From NCBI GenBank assembly GCA_002358555.1, contig DEPC01000135.1, positions 1-21,766 of the forward strand: 21,766 nt of DNA, read 5' to 3'. Origin of the DNA: Hungatella sp. UBA3402. GTDB lineage: Bacteria; Bacillota; Clostridia; Lachnospirales; Lachnospiraceae. The position numbers and the translations under genes are program-made. The notes below the pieces were generated by a model that did not search any database, was not told the origin of the DNA, and saw only the letters and a list, made by a program, of their open reading frames with translations. Below, in pieces: positions 14,422-21,735 of this stretch (within the stretch, counting starts at the first letter, position 1; every line of letters begins with the position of its first letter).

Positions 14422-16639
14422 GCTTATGAGAGAGGATTTAAAACGCCGAATATGGACCATAGCATTGACAATTTTAAGTTTTGTCTTTACGCTTCTAGTT
14501 CCAGTAGCTATAAAGTGCAGCTCATTTACAGAAAATATGGAAAGGGCTACTGAAGATTTTTACAAGTTAAATCTTATCAATAATCTTAGAAATATGGTAG
14601 AGGTCAATGGGCTAGTTATAACAATTCTGCTTGTTTTGGCTGTAGTATGGGCTGTATCAGGATTTCGCTATCTCCATAACAGTAAACAGGTAGACTTCTA
14701 CCATAGTATCCCAGTGAAGCGACATCAGTTATTTTTAGCTTCCTATCTAAATGGAATCTTGGTGTTGGGAATAGTTTACTTTGTGATTCAGGTTTTGTCT
14801 GCAGGGTTAATTTTAAATACCGGCCTTGGAGGTCAGACTCTAGGGTCTGTGTGGTGGAAAATTTTTCTTCTAAACATGGTTTATTATAGCATGATTTATA
14901 CCACTACAGTAATTGCTATGATGATGACAGGAAATATTGTAGTATCTCTTTTGGGAACAGGAGTGTTTTTGGGATATGGACCCGCAGTGATTGTATTAAT
15001 TGAAGGATATCGACAAATGTGGTTCCTCACTCTTTTTGAGACATCCGCACAAGAAGCAGAATGGATACGCAAGATATGCTATTCTTCTCCTTTTACCAAT
15101 TATATGTTTTCTTTGGAAGATTTTTCTTCCAAACCATTTGCCCCAAAGATTATCGGAGCAATAGCTGTCACAGTAGTCTTAGCAATTATTGCATATAGCT
15201 TGTACAAGGTAAGGCCATCTGAGGCAGCAGGGAAAGCTATGGCATTTAAAAAGACAGAAACTCCCATCAAAATATTGATAACAATTCCTGTTGCAGTTGT
15301 ATTTGGAATGTTTTTCTATAGTTTGAGATCTACCGTTTTCTGGGCAGTGTTTGGGACAATATGTGGCTCTGTATTAACCTGTTGTTTGATGGAAATTATT
15401 TATCATTTCGATTTCCGAAAATTATTCAACAACAGAATTCATCTTGTAGGCTGTATGGCAGCATCTGTACTTTTGATGTTAGCAGGTGTATACGATTGGT
15501 ATGGGTTTGACTCTTGGATGCCAAATGCTGCTAATATAAAGTCAGCCTCTGTAAGTTTAAAATACAGCGATGACTGGGTAACATATGGAGAAGCAAACCT
15601 GGAAACTGACTATTTAGGAAGAAAAGGATATTCCTGGATTTACAAAAACCAGACTGACTATCAGTTTGAGCATATGGAACTGACAGACATCTATACAGTT
15701 ATGGAGTTAGCTAAAAAAGGAGTTTTAGAAAATCAGGAATTCCGGCAAAAAAGCAGAGGAAATCAACTATTTGGATACACCTATGGAAATCGCTATATTG
15801 TACAATACCATCTGAATAATGGAAAGGCAATAACCCGCCAATATTATATTTCTCAAGATGAGAAAATGGAGGAGCTAGAAGCAGCAATTCATGACAATAA
15901 AGAATATAAAAAAGGAACATATCCGATTTTGGAGCAGATAGCTACTGATACGGCGGCAGTATACTTTCAACAATATGATGTAACGAAGCAACTTTCACTT
16001 ACACCTGAGCAAAAAGAGCATCTTTTGGCAGTTTACCAGAAAGATTTAGAAGAACTGACAATAGCGACCAGGAAAGCAGAGCTTCCTATAGGAACAATTC
16101 AGTTTAGGACTTTAAATTTAGAAGAAGCAATTACCTTTAATAAGCAGGAGTCCAGCAGAAGCTACGTTTCTTTAGAAGAAAGGAGTTATTATCCGGTGTA
16201 TCCTTCATTTTTAAGAACCATTCAGGCTATTGAAGAAACTGGGATTAAGCTTGTAGAGCTAAACAGTCAAACTATTACAAAAATCAAGCTTAATTATTAT
16301 TGGATATCTGATGAAGATGAATACCCATTTTATGAGGAGACAGTCATGGAAGCAGTCGAAATTTATGACTCCGATAATACCAGAATAGATATGGTTTATG
16401 ACCAGCAGGAAGATATTGAGATTCTGATTCCAGCCTTAGTATTCCGTGATTATTATAATTTAAATAATTATTATCAGATGGAGCCCCCAGAAAACGTAGA
16501 AGTCCATGTCACAGCAAATTTTGACACATCATCTGTTATAAGGAACGTAGATATGAGCAGTTTTGAACTTAATTTGAAAAATCTTTCTGAAGATGATATC
16601 CATAGATTTCGATTCTCAAAACAGCCAAGTTATGATTGA
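14396..16639 (+). CDS. ABC transporter permease with large C-terminal extracytoplasmic domain
   Basis: This is a 747-aa membrane subunit of the preceding ATPase. The start at 14396 (MISKNLCFKLMREDLKRR) is chosen because GGAGG lies 9 nt upstream; the earlier ATG at 14333 is deep inside the ATPase gene. About eight or nine membrane helices occupy residues 20-385 (for example IWTIALTILSFVFTLLVPVA, VFLGYGPAVIVLIEGY and LVGCMAASVLLMLAGVYDW). The conserved DFYHSIPVKRHQLF loop is typical of ABC-2 permeases. The last 360 residues are hydrophilic, rich in Tyr and Glu, and contain no helix, so they probably form an outside domain. The family in Lachnospiraceae is, I believe, annotated as a DUF6449-type permease, but I cannot confirm this. 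The substrate is unknown. Confidence 0.88.
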   Translation: MISKNLCFKLMREDLKRRIWTIALTILSFVFTLLVPVAIKCSSFTENMERATEDFYKLNLINNLRNMVEVNGLVITILLVLAVVWAVSGFRYLHNSKQVDFYHSIPVKRHQLFLASYLNGILVLGIVYFVIQVLSAGLILNTGLGGQTLGSVWWKIFLLNMVYYSMIYTTTVIAMMMTGNIVVSLLGTGVFLGYGPAVIVLIEGYRQMWFLTLFETSAQEAEWIRKICYSSPFTNYMFSLEDFSSKPFAPKIIGAIAVTVVLAIIAYSLYKVRPSEAAGKAMAFKKTETPIKILITIPVAVVFGMFFYSLRSTVFWAVFGTICGSVLTCCLMEIIYHFDFRKLFNNRIHLVGCMAASVLLMLAGVYDWYGFDSWMPNAANIKSASVSLKYSDDWVTYGEANLETDYLGRKGYSWIYKNQTDYQFEHMELTDIYTVMELAKKGVLENQEFRQKSRGNQLFGYTYGNRYIVQYHLNNGKAITRQYYISQDEKMEELEAAIHDNKEYKKGTYPILEQIATDTAAVYFQQYDVTKQLSLTPEQKEHLLAVYQKDLEELTIATRKAELPIGTIQFRTLNLEEAITFNKQESSRSYVSLEERSYYPVYPSFLRTIQAIEETGIKLVELNSQTITKIKLNYYWISDEDEYPFYEETVMEAVEIYDSDNTRIDMVYDQQEDIEILIPALVFRDYYNLNNYYQMEPPENVEVHVTANFDTSSVIRNVDMSSFELNLKNLSEDDIHRFRFSKQPSYD

Positions 16640-16687
16640 CAATCTGTGCAGGACAGGATAAGATTATCTTAAAAGGAGGGATTGTCC

Positions 16688-17206
16688 ATGGCATTTTTTG
16701 ATGATTTAAGTAGGACCTTAAGTGATAAGGGAAAAGAAGCAGCACAAAAGGCAAAGGGAGCTGCAGAAGTGCTGCAGATAAGAGCTCAGATTGCTTCGGA
16801 GAAAAGCAAGTTAAAGGAACTATATGGGGCAGTAGGTGTTCTTTATTATAAAAAACACCAGGATGAAGAAGATAATGAGTTCGGAGATTTATTTCGGGAG
16901 ATTGGTAATGTTTTGACCAATGTAGCAGTTATGGAAGAGAAAATTCAAGAGCTTGAAGGTGCTAAAGTCTGTCCAAACTGTAAGAAAGTGATGAAAAAGG
17001 ATGCTCTGTTCTGCTGCTATTGTGGTTCTATTCTGAAGAAGGAGACAGAAGAAGAGGAAACAGAGGATGACATCTGGGAAGATGAGGATGAACTTGCACA
17101 GGAGGTCACTGAGGAAGAGACTTGTGAGTCAGAGGACTCAGAGGTTTGTAAAGAAACAATTACAGAGGATATTCAAGCAGAAGATGAGACAGAGAAAGAA
17201 GAATAG
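16688..17206 (+). CDS. Zinc-ribbon protein with coiled-coil and acidic tail
   Basis: This 172-aa protein of unknown function is probably cytoplasmic. The ATG at 16688 has AAAGGAGGG 7 nt upstream; the TTG at 16682 is too close to that site. The N-terminal part (about 1-90) is Ala/Lys/Glu-rich and helical, likely a coiled coil (MAFFDDLSRTLSDKGKEAAQ and later AVMEEKIQELEG). A single zinc ribbon follows (CPNCKKVMKKDALFCCYCG). The last 55 residues are almost all Glu, Asp, Thr and Ser. It lies 48 nt after the permease gene with no terminator between, so it is probably the last gene of the YtrA-type operon, though a role in transport is not shown. Confidence 0.8.
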   Translation: MAFFDDLSRTLSDKGKEAAQKAKGAAEVLQIRAQIASEKSKLKELYGAVGVLYYKKHQDEEDNEFGDLFREIGNVLTNVAVMEEKIQELEGAKVCPNCKKVMKKDALFCCYCGSILKKETEEEETEDDIWEDEDELAQEVTEEETCESEDSEVCKETITEDIQAEDETEKEE

Positions 17207-17222
17207 AAGGTAAATTTAATTT

Positions 17223-17260
17223 TTGGCGATATCCTTTCAGAAATGACAGGATATCGCCAA
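17223..17260. terminator. Terminator between convergent operons
   Basis: A perfect 13-bp stem, TTGGCGATATCCT (17223-17235) with AGGATATCGCCAA (17248-17260), has a 12-nt loop. The + side is followed by TATTATTT. The - side lacks a T-tract, so it mainly ends the operon on the + strand but may also block the methyltransferase transcript. Confidence 0.75.
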
Positions 17261-17288
17261 TATTATTTAAGTATTCTAAAATATATGA

Positions 17289-18020
17289 TTATTTGTGGAC
17301 TTTTGCTTTGACCAATAACATCATTGGACGGCGAAGTTCATTTTTCATTTCTGGAAGGTTTATCATTTCATCTGAGGGGATTGCCTCTTCAACTGCCTCA
17401 AGAATGAAGCCACTATTTAACAACCCCATCAATATCTGAGTTAGAGTGTGATGATATTTTTCAATTTCATATCCTAAAAACTGAGTTTTCCGTTTTCCAG
17501 AAATAAAATAATTATCTATCGGCCAATACTTTGGGGTTCCATTTTTATCATATATCCACTCTTGGTCTACACCAGAAGTAAAAACAGGGTGTTCAATATT
17601 GAAGAGAAATACTCCATCTTGTTTTAATGTTTTGAATACCTGTTGAAATATCTGCTCTAAATGTTCCATATAATGTAGTGCTAGATTGGAAACTACACAA
17701 TCCCATGTATTTTCTGGATATTCGTAGTCATTTATACCGCAGATGCGATAAACAATATGATTACCATAGTTACGTTTTTTAGCTTCTTGAATCATCTTTT
17801 CACTCAAATCAATTCCTAAAATGGTGGAAGCACCTTGCTCCTCACAAAATTTGCAATGCCATCCATAGCCACATCCTAAATCAAGCACCATTTTCCCTTG
17901 AAGTGGTGGAAATAATGGCTTTAATTGATGCCATTCTCCAGATGCAGATAATCCTTTTTTACTGCGAGACATATTCGCATATTGATTGAAAAATGTTTCA
18001 TTATCATATTCATTGTTCAT
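17289..18020 (-). CDS. Class I SAM-dependent methyltransferase
   Basis: This is a 243-aa soluble methyltransferase. The ATG at 18020 (MNNEYDNETFFNQYANMSRS) is preferred because GGGATGA precedes it at usable spacing; the ATG at 18032 has its G-rich stretch immediately adjacent. The Rossmann-type SAM site is clear: motif I VLDLGCGYGWH (Asp47), GIDLSEKMI ending strand 2, and WDCVVSNLALHYM as motif IV. A long C-terminal part carries IEHPVFTSG and YHHTLTQILMGLLNSGF. The overall plan matches small UbiE/methyltransf_11-type enzymes common in Firmicutes; the substrate is unknown. It lies 24 nt downstream of the DUF368 gene and shares its transcript. Confidence 0.88.
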   Translation of the reverse strand: MNNEYDNETFFNQYANMSRSKKGLSASGEWHQLKPLFPPLQGKMVLDLGCGYGWHCKFCEEQGASTILGIDLSEKMIQEAKKRNYGNHIVYRICGINDYEYPENTWDCVVSNLALHYMEHLEQIFQQVFKTLKQDGVFLFNIEHPVFTSGVDQEWIYDKNGTPKYWPIDNYFISGKRKTQFLGYEIEKYHHTLTQILMGLLNSGFILEAVEEAIPSDEMINLPEMKNELRRPMMLLVKAKVHK

Positions 18021-18044
18021 AATACATATCATCCCAATTCTGAT

Positions 18045-18935
18045 TTATTTTTCTCTGCATGACAAAAGATAAGTGACTGCTGCAAATAGTACTGCAAGAA
18101 GGCAGCCTAATAGTATTTGTCCAATTCCAAGAGAAGAAATTTGTTTTAAGGCCCCTGTATTATAAAAAATAGCAAAAGGCGAAGCAATGATTAACCCTAA
18201 AATGGCACAATAGGTTTGGATGCCAAATTTTTCAAACAGGAATGTGATGAGCTTGGCAATCAGGAAGATGCCAAGAAGAACTCCAATGCCAAAAGGCATG
18301 AGAAGCGCAAAGCCATGGATTAATCCAGGCATGTCAAAAGCTTTTAAGGCATCTAGAAAGGATTTGATAGTATTGATAATGCCATAGTAGTATCCCAAAA
18401 TCATCATAACTAGAGAGCCACTGACTCCAGGTATTACCATGGTGGCAGAGGCAATGATTCCAACAAAAAATAGAGCTGCCATAATACCAGGAGTAGCATG
18501 AAAGGTCTTTAGGACTTCATCTTCTGCATTCATCATAGGAAGAAATACAGCTACAGCAAACAAAAACACAAAAGCTAAGATACCAGAAATTCCAATCTTA
18601 GAAGAAGTTTTTGCAAGCTCCTTTTTTAAAGAAATCAAAAGAATAGGAATCCCTCCTAAGATTAATCCCACAAAGGCCATACAGGTGACAAAGGTATGAT
18701 GGCTTAAAAGATATTCAATCGCATAGGTAAATCCTACAATTCCAATTCCACAGCCAAGAATAATGGGCAGCAGGGTGACAAGACTTTTTTTCCAGTCCTT
18801 TAATAGATTGGATATAGAACTGATAAGTTTGTCATAAATCCCCAGAGATACAGCCATAGTACCTCCACTGACTCCAGGAATAATATTGGCAATCCCTATT
18901 AAAATTCCCTTTATAATATCCATAAAAAATGTCAT
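18045..18935 (-). CDS. DUF368 membrane protein, undecaprenyl-phosphate translocase (PopT) family
   Basis: This 296-aa polytopic membrane protein is of the DUF368 family. Members of this family (PopT) have been reported to flip undecaprenyl phosphate, the lipid carrier of wall and glycan synthesis, back to the inner face of the membrane. The start is the ATG at 18935 with AGAGGA 6 nt upstream; a TTG at 18941 abuts that site. The hallmark is an internal repeat with PGVSGGT (Pro20) and PGVSGS (Pro169), each in a re-entrant-like segment (IGIANIIPGVSGGTMAVSLG and TMVIPGVSGSLVMMILGYYY). About eight hydrophobic segments cover the protein. Length is normal. It is the first gene of a two-gene operon with a consensus promoter. 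Its assignment to the translocase role rests on the family. Confidence 0.9.
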   Translation of the reverse strand: MTFFMDIIKGILIGIANIIPGVSGGTMAVSLGIYDKLISSISNLLKDWKKSLVTLLPIILGCGIGIVGFTYAIEYLLSHHTFVTCMAFVGLILGGIPILLISLKKELAKTSSKIGISGILAFVFLFAVAVFLPMMNAEDEVLKTFHATPGIMAALFFVGIIASATMVIPGVSGSLVMMILGYYYGIINTIKSFLDALKAFDMPGLIHGFALLMPFGIGVLLGIFLIAKLITFLFEKFGIQTYCAILGLIIASPFAIFYNTGALKQISSLGIGQILLGCLLAVLFAAVTYLLSCREK

Positions 18936-18942
18936 AATCAAT

Positions 18943-18988
18943 CCTCTTTTCTTCTAGAGGTAAGTGTTGATTGAATCAAAACGCTTAC
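18943..18988 (-). promoter_or_regulatory. Two adjacent leader hairpins before the DUF368 gene, one covering the ribosome site
   Basis: On the - strand the leader contains GTAAGCGTT pairing with AACACTTAC (one G-T pair) around a further GATT/AATC stem (18960-18988). Immediately after it, CCTCT pairs with AGAGG (18943-18960), where AGAGG is the Shine-Dalgarno sequence. Translation control through site masking is inferred. Confidence 0.45.
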
Positions 18989-19013
18989 AACAGATAATTT
19001 CAAACACGCTCTA

Positions 19014-19042
19014 ATTATAGGGGTCAGTATCTTTGTTGTCAA
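19014..19042 (-). promoter_or_regulatory. Consensus sigma-A promoter for the DUF368 operon, with operator-like palindrome
   Basis: On the - strand TTGACA (19037-19042), a 17-bp spacer and TATAAT (19014-19019): both boxes match the consensus exactly. TTGTT-GTC-AACAA (19033-19045 on the + strand) is an inverted repeat that covers the -35 and could bind a repressor. Confidence 0.88.
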
Positions 19043-19167
19043 CAAGAAAACTTTGCGTCACTGTGTCACCCCCTTTATCTTGAGAAAACTTATAGAATAG
19101 AATCGTATGTAATAGAAAAAACTTAGGCTGTTACAGACATATTTTTATAGTAGAAAGGAAGGGTTCC

Positions 19168-19905
19168 ATGTGGTCAATAGCTATCTGCGATGATAACCGA
19201 TGGGAACGGTATGCATTAGAGGAGGCATTAGAAAGTTACGGTAAAGAAAGAAGGATTGTTATAGAAACAGAGCTATTTCAGGACGGCCTTATGCTGTATA
19301 AAAAGATGTGCTTAGGAAAACATTATGACCTTGTTTTTCTGGATATCTTGATGCTTGGAATGGACGGGATTCAGGTAGGGAGAGGAATTCGCAAGGAATT
19401 AGAAGATGAAGAAACGCAGTTAGTCTACATGTCTCATGGTACAGGAAATGCCGACTTACTTGTTCAAAATCATCCAATTGAATTTTTAAGAAAACCATTT
19501 GATAAGGAGCATATATTTCGTGTAGCAGATGAAGTGAGAAAACTGAATATTCGTTATAAACGGCAGTTTGTATACCGCAAAAAAAAGATGATTTATCAGG
19601 TCTGTTATAAAGAAATTTTTTATTTTCAGAGTCGCGGGAAGAAGATTGAAATCCATAAAGCACATGAGGTCTGTGAGTTCTATGGCAAATTGTCAGAAAT
19701 TTTAGAAAATGGCCTTCCACAGCAATTTGTCCAAATCCATCAGTCTTGTATTATAAATTGTGATTATATTGTCAAAATAAGCAAAGAGCATGCATATCTA
19801 AAAGGGAAAAAAGAATTTTTGTCCATCAGCCGACCTTATCGTCAGGCTATTATAAGTGCAATGGAAGGAAATCAGGAAGATTATGAAGAAAACTTTGGCA
19901 AATAA
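19168..19905 (+). CDS. LytTR-family response regulator
   Basis: This 245-aa transcription regulator has a receiver domain (residues about 1-125) with acidic pocket Asp8/Asp9, phospho-acceptor Asp59 in DLVFLDILMLGMDG, and the conserved lysine in FLRKPF. A C-terminal LytTR DNA-binding domain (about 135-235) shows YKEIFYFQSRGKKIEIH and FVQIHQSCIINCDYIVKI. LytTR regulators usually respond to a membrane kinase (AgrC/LytS type) and control peptide signalling, virulence or wall genes. No kinase gene is adjacent, so it is an orphan here. AAGGAAGGG lies shortly before the ATG. It is monocistronic, divergent from the DUF368 operon, with which it shares about 230 bp of regulatory DNA. No clear -35/-10 pair was found for it. 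Confidence 0.93.
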   Translation: MWSIAICDDNRWERYALEEALESYGKERRIVIETELFQDGLMLYKKMCLGKHYDLVFLDILMLGMDGIQVGRGIRKELEDEETQLVYMSHGTGNADLLVQNHPIEFLRKPFDKEHIFRVADEVRKLNIRYKRQFVYRKKKMIYQVCYKEIFYFQSRGKKIEIHKAHEVCEFYGKLSEILENGLPQQFVQIHQSCIINCDYIVKISKEHAYLKGKKEFLSISRPYRQAIISAMEGNQEDYEENFGK

Positions 19906-19986
19906 CCGGTTAATTTTACCATTTTGAAATCTAATGGAAAATACTTGTGGTAAACTTGATAGTGGTATCAACTTAACGTCTTGGCA

Positions 19987-20025
19987 AGGACATAGAAAAA
20001 TTCCCTCATTTTTCTGGCATGTCCT
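19987..20025 (+). repeat. Hairpin upstream of the LytTR terminator
   Basis: AGGACAT with AGAAAAA (19987-20000) pairs with TTTTTCT and ATGTCCT (ending 20025), with a 3-nt GGC bulge. It abuts the terminator stem, forming a tandem hairpin block in the 3' UTR. Function unknown. Confidence 0.45.
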
Positions 20026-20083
20026 AACAGATGCAAAAAGAGTCTGGAATATGGGGTTTTTCAGGCTCTTTTTGCATCTGTTA
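20025..20083. terminator. Strong, probably bidirectional terminator after the LytTR gene
   Basis: An 18-bp perfect stem (TAACAGATGCAAAAAGAG at 20025-20042 with its complement at 20066-20083) is extended inward by TCTG/CAGG. The core has the usual form: an A5 tract, a GC-containing stem, then TTTTT at 20069-20073. It reads as a terminator in both directions. Confidence 0.75.
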
Positions 20084-20148
20084 GATGGTTACAAATTAAT
20101 TATGCCGCATATCTGACCAAGAGCAGTTTTCAGACATTCCTTATGTAT

Positions 20149-20177
20149 TTGACTTTCTAGAAATGTTTGTGTACAAT
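20149..20177 (+). promoter_or_regulatory. Promoter of the sulfhydrylase gene
   Basis: TTGACT (20149-20154), a 17-bp spacer and TACAAT (20172-20177). The 5' UTR would be only about 35 nt, which leaves no room for an S-box or T-box. Confidence 0.8.
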
Positions 20178-20218
20178 GTAAAAAAATAAAGAGTAATAGA
20201 ATGTTAGGAGGATATAAA

Positions 20219-21496
20219 ATGAGTCAGAAGCAATCACTGGATACCATCTGTATCCAAGGAGGATGGCAGCCAAGCAATGGAGAACCAAGAGTACTTCCTA
20301 TTTATCAGAGTACTACATTCAAATATGAAACCAGTGAGCAGATGGGACGTCTCTTTGATTTGGAGGAGAATGGATACTTTTATACTAGATTGGCTAATCC
20401 CACCAATGATGCAGTGGCAGATAAAATCTGTAAACTGGAAGGTGGAGCTGCTGCCATGCTGACTTCTTCTGGGCAGGCTGCAAATATGTATGCAATCTTA
20501 AATATCTGTTCTGCAGGGGACCATATCATCAGTGCTGCCACGATTTATGGGGGAACTTCCAATTTATTTACAGTAACTATGAAGCGTTTTGGCATAGACT
20601 GTACCTTGGTTGACCCAGATGCATCGGAGGAGGAACTGGAAAAGGCATTTAAAGAAAATACAAAGGTAGTATTTGGTGAGACGATTGCAAATCCAGCTCT
20701 AGTAGTACTGGATTTAGAGAAGTTTGCCAAATTAGCTCACAGTCATGGCGTACCTTTTATTGTAGACAATACGTTCGCAACTCCCATTAACTGTCGTCCT
20801 ATTGAATGGGGAGCTGATATTGTCACTCATTCCACGACAAAATATATGGACGGACATGCCATGTCTGTAGGCGGCTGTATCGTGGACAGCGGAAATTTTG
20901 ACTGGGAAGCATATGCAGACAAATTTCCAGGATTGACCACCCCAGATGAGTCCTATCATGGGATTGTCTATACAGAGCGTTTTGGAAAGGGAGCCTATAT
21001 TACCAAGGCAACTGCCCAGCTTATGCGGGATATGGGGTCCATCCAGTCTCCTCAGAATGCATTTTTGTTAAACATTGGTCTTGAGACCCTTCATTTAAGA
21101 ATGGCAAGACATTGTGAAAATGCACAGAAAGTTGCAGAATATTTACAATCCAGAGAAGATGTGGCTTGGGTAAAATATCCAGGACTAAAAGGCGATAACT
21201 ATTATGAGCTTGCCAAGAAATATATGCCAAATGGAACCTGTGGTGTTATCTCCTTTGGATTAAAGGGCGGAAGAACTGCTGCAGCAGCATTTATGGACAA
21301 ATTAAAATTGGCTGCGATTGTAACTCATGTGGCAGATGCTAGAACCTCTGTGCTTCATCCGGCAAGTCATACTCATCGTCAGCTCAGCGATGCGCAGTTG
21401 GTAGAAGCAGGGGTAGATCCCTCTTTGATTCGGTTTAGTGTGGGAATTGAGGGAGCAGATGATATTATTGCTGATATTGCCCAGGCGTTAGAGTAA
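20219..21496 (+). CDS. metY: O-acetylhomoserine aminocarboxypropyltransferase / sulfhydrylase (PLP enzyme)
   Basis: This 425-aa cytoplasmic enzyme of the Cys/Met-metabolism PLP family is predicted to make homocysteine from O-acetylhomoserine and sulfide. The ATG at 20219 has GGAGG 8 nt upstream; the ATG at 20201 lies before that site. Family marks: DTICIQGGWQP at the start, YFYTRLANPTNDAVADKICKLEGG, the PLP-ring and aspartate segment FIVDNTFATPINCRPIEWGAD, the Schiff-base Lys208 in THSTTKYMDGH, SLGGAESL-type region replaced by THVADARTSVLHPASHTHRQL, and RFSVGIEGADDIIADI at the end. The length near 425 fits MetY rather than the shorter cystathionine gamma-synthases (about 380). A role in methionine gamma-lyase or cysteine synthesis chemistry cannot be excluded. 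It stands alone in its transcript. Confidence 0.9.
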   Translation: MSQKQSLDTICIQGGWQPSNGEPRVLPIYQSTTFKYETSEQMGRLFDLEENGYFYTRLANPTNDAVADKICKLEGGAAAMLTSSGQAANMYAILNICSAGDHIISAATIYGGTSNLFTVTMKRFGIDCTLVDPDASEEELEKAFKENTKVVFGETIANPALVVLDLEKFAKLAHSHGVPFIVDNTFATPINCRPIEWGADIVTHSTTKYMDGHAMSVGGCIVDSGNFDWEAYADKFPGLTTPDESYHGIVYTERFGKGAYITKATAQLMRDMGSIQSPQNAFLLNIGLETLHLRMARHCENAQKVAEYLQSREDVAWVKYPGLKGDNYYELAKKYMPNGTCGVISFGLKGGRTAAAAFMDKLKLAAIVTHVADARTSVLHPASHTHRQLSDAQLVEAGVDPSLIRFSVGIEGADDIIADIAQALE

Positions 21497-21521
21497 AAAT
21501 ATTGTTCAAAACAAAAAACAG

Positions 21522-21550
21522 TTGCAATTTTATAATCAGAGCCGTATAAT
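21522..21550 (+). promoter_or_regulatory. Promoter of the FMN-riboswitch transcript
   Basis: TTGCAA (21522-21527), a 17-bp spacer and TATAAT (21545-21550), ending 18 bp before the aptamer. No terminator was seen between the sulfhydrylase stop codon and this promoter. Confidence 0.8.
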
Positions 21551-21568
21551 ATCCATGAAAGCAAAATA

Positions 21569-21680
21569 ATCTTCGGGGCGGAGTGAAAGTCTCCACCGGC
21601 GGTATAGTCCGCGAGCCGCAAAAGGGCGGTTGATTTGGTGTAATTCCAAAACCGACAGTATAGTCTGGATAGAAGAAGAT
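21569..21680 (+). ncRNA. FMN riboswitch (RFN element)
   Basis: The full aptamer is visible: P1 formed by ATCTTC at 21569 with GAAGAT ending at 21680, and the conserved segments GGGGCGGAGTGAAAGTCTCC, ACCGGCGGTATAGTCCGCGA and ACCGACAGTATAGTCTGGAT. FMN binding switches off riboflavin synthesis or uptake genes. The controlled gene (rib operon or a riboflavin transporter) lies past the window end. Confidence 0.97.
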
Positions 21681-21735
21681 GAGAACGGGTCTTAAACCGG
21701 AAGCCGCCTGTCTATTATCTAAAGGCAGAATGAAA

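Noticed and set aside
19934..20116. 60-aa + strand frame after the LytTR gene
   Set aside because: No ribosome site, and it runs straight through the two hairpins and the terminator.
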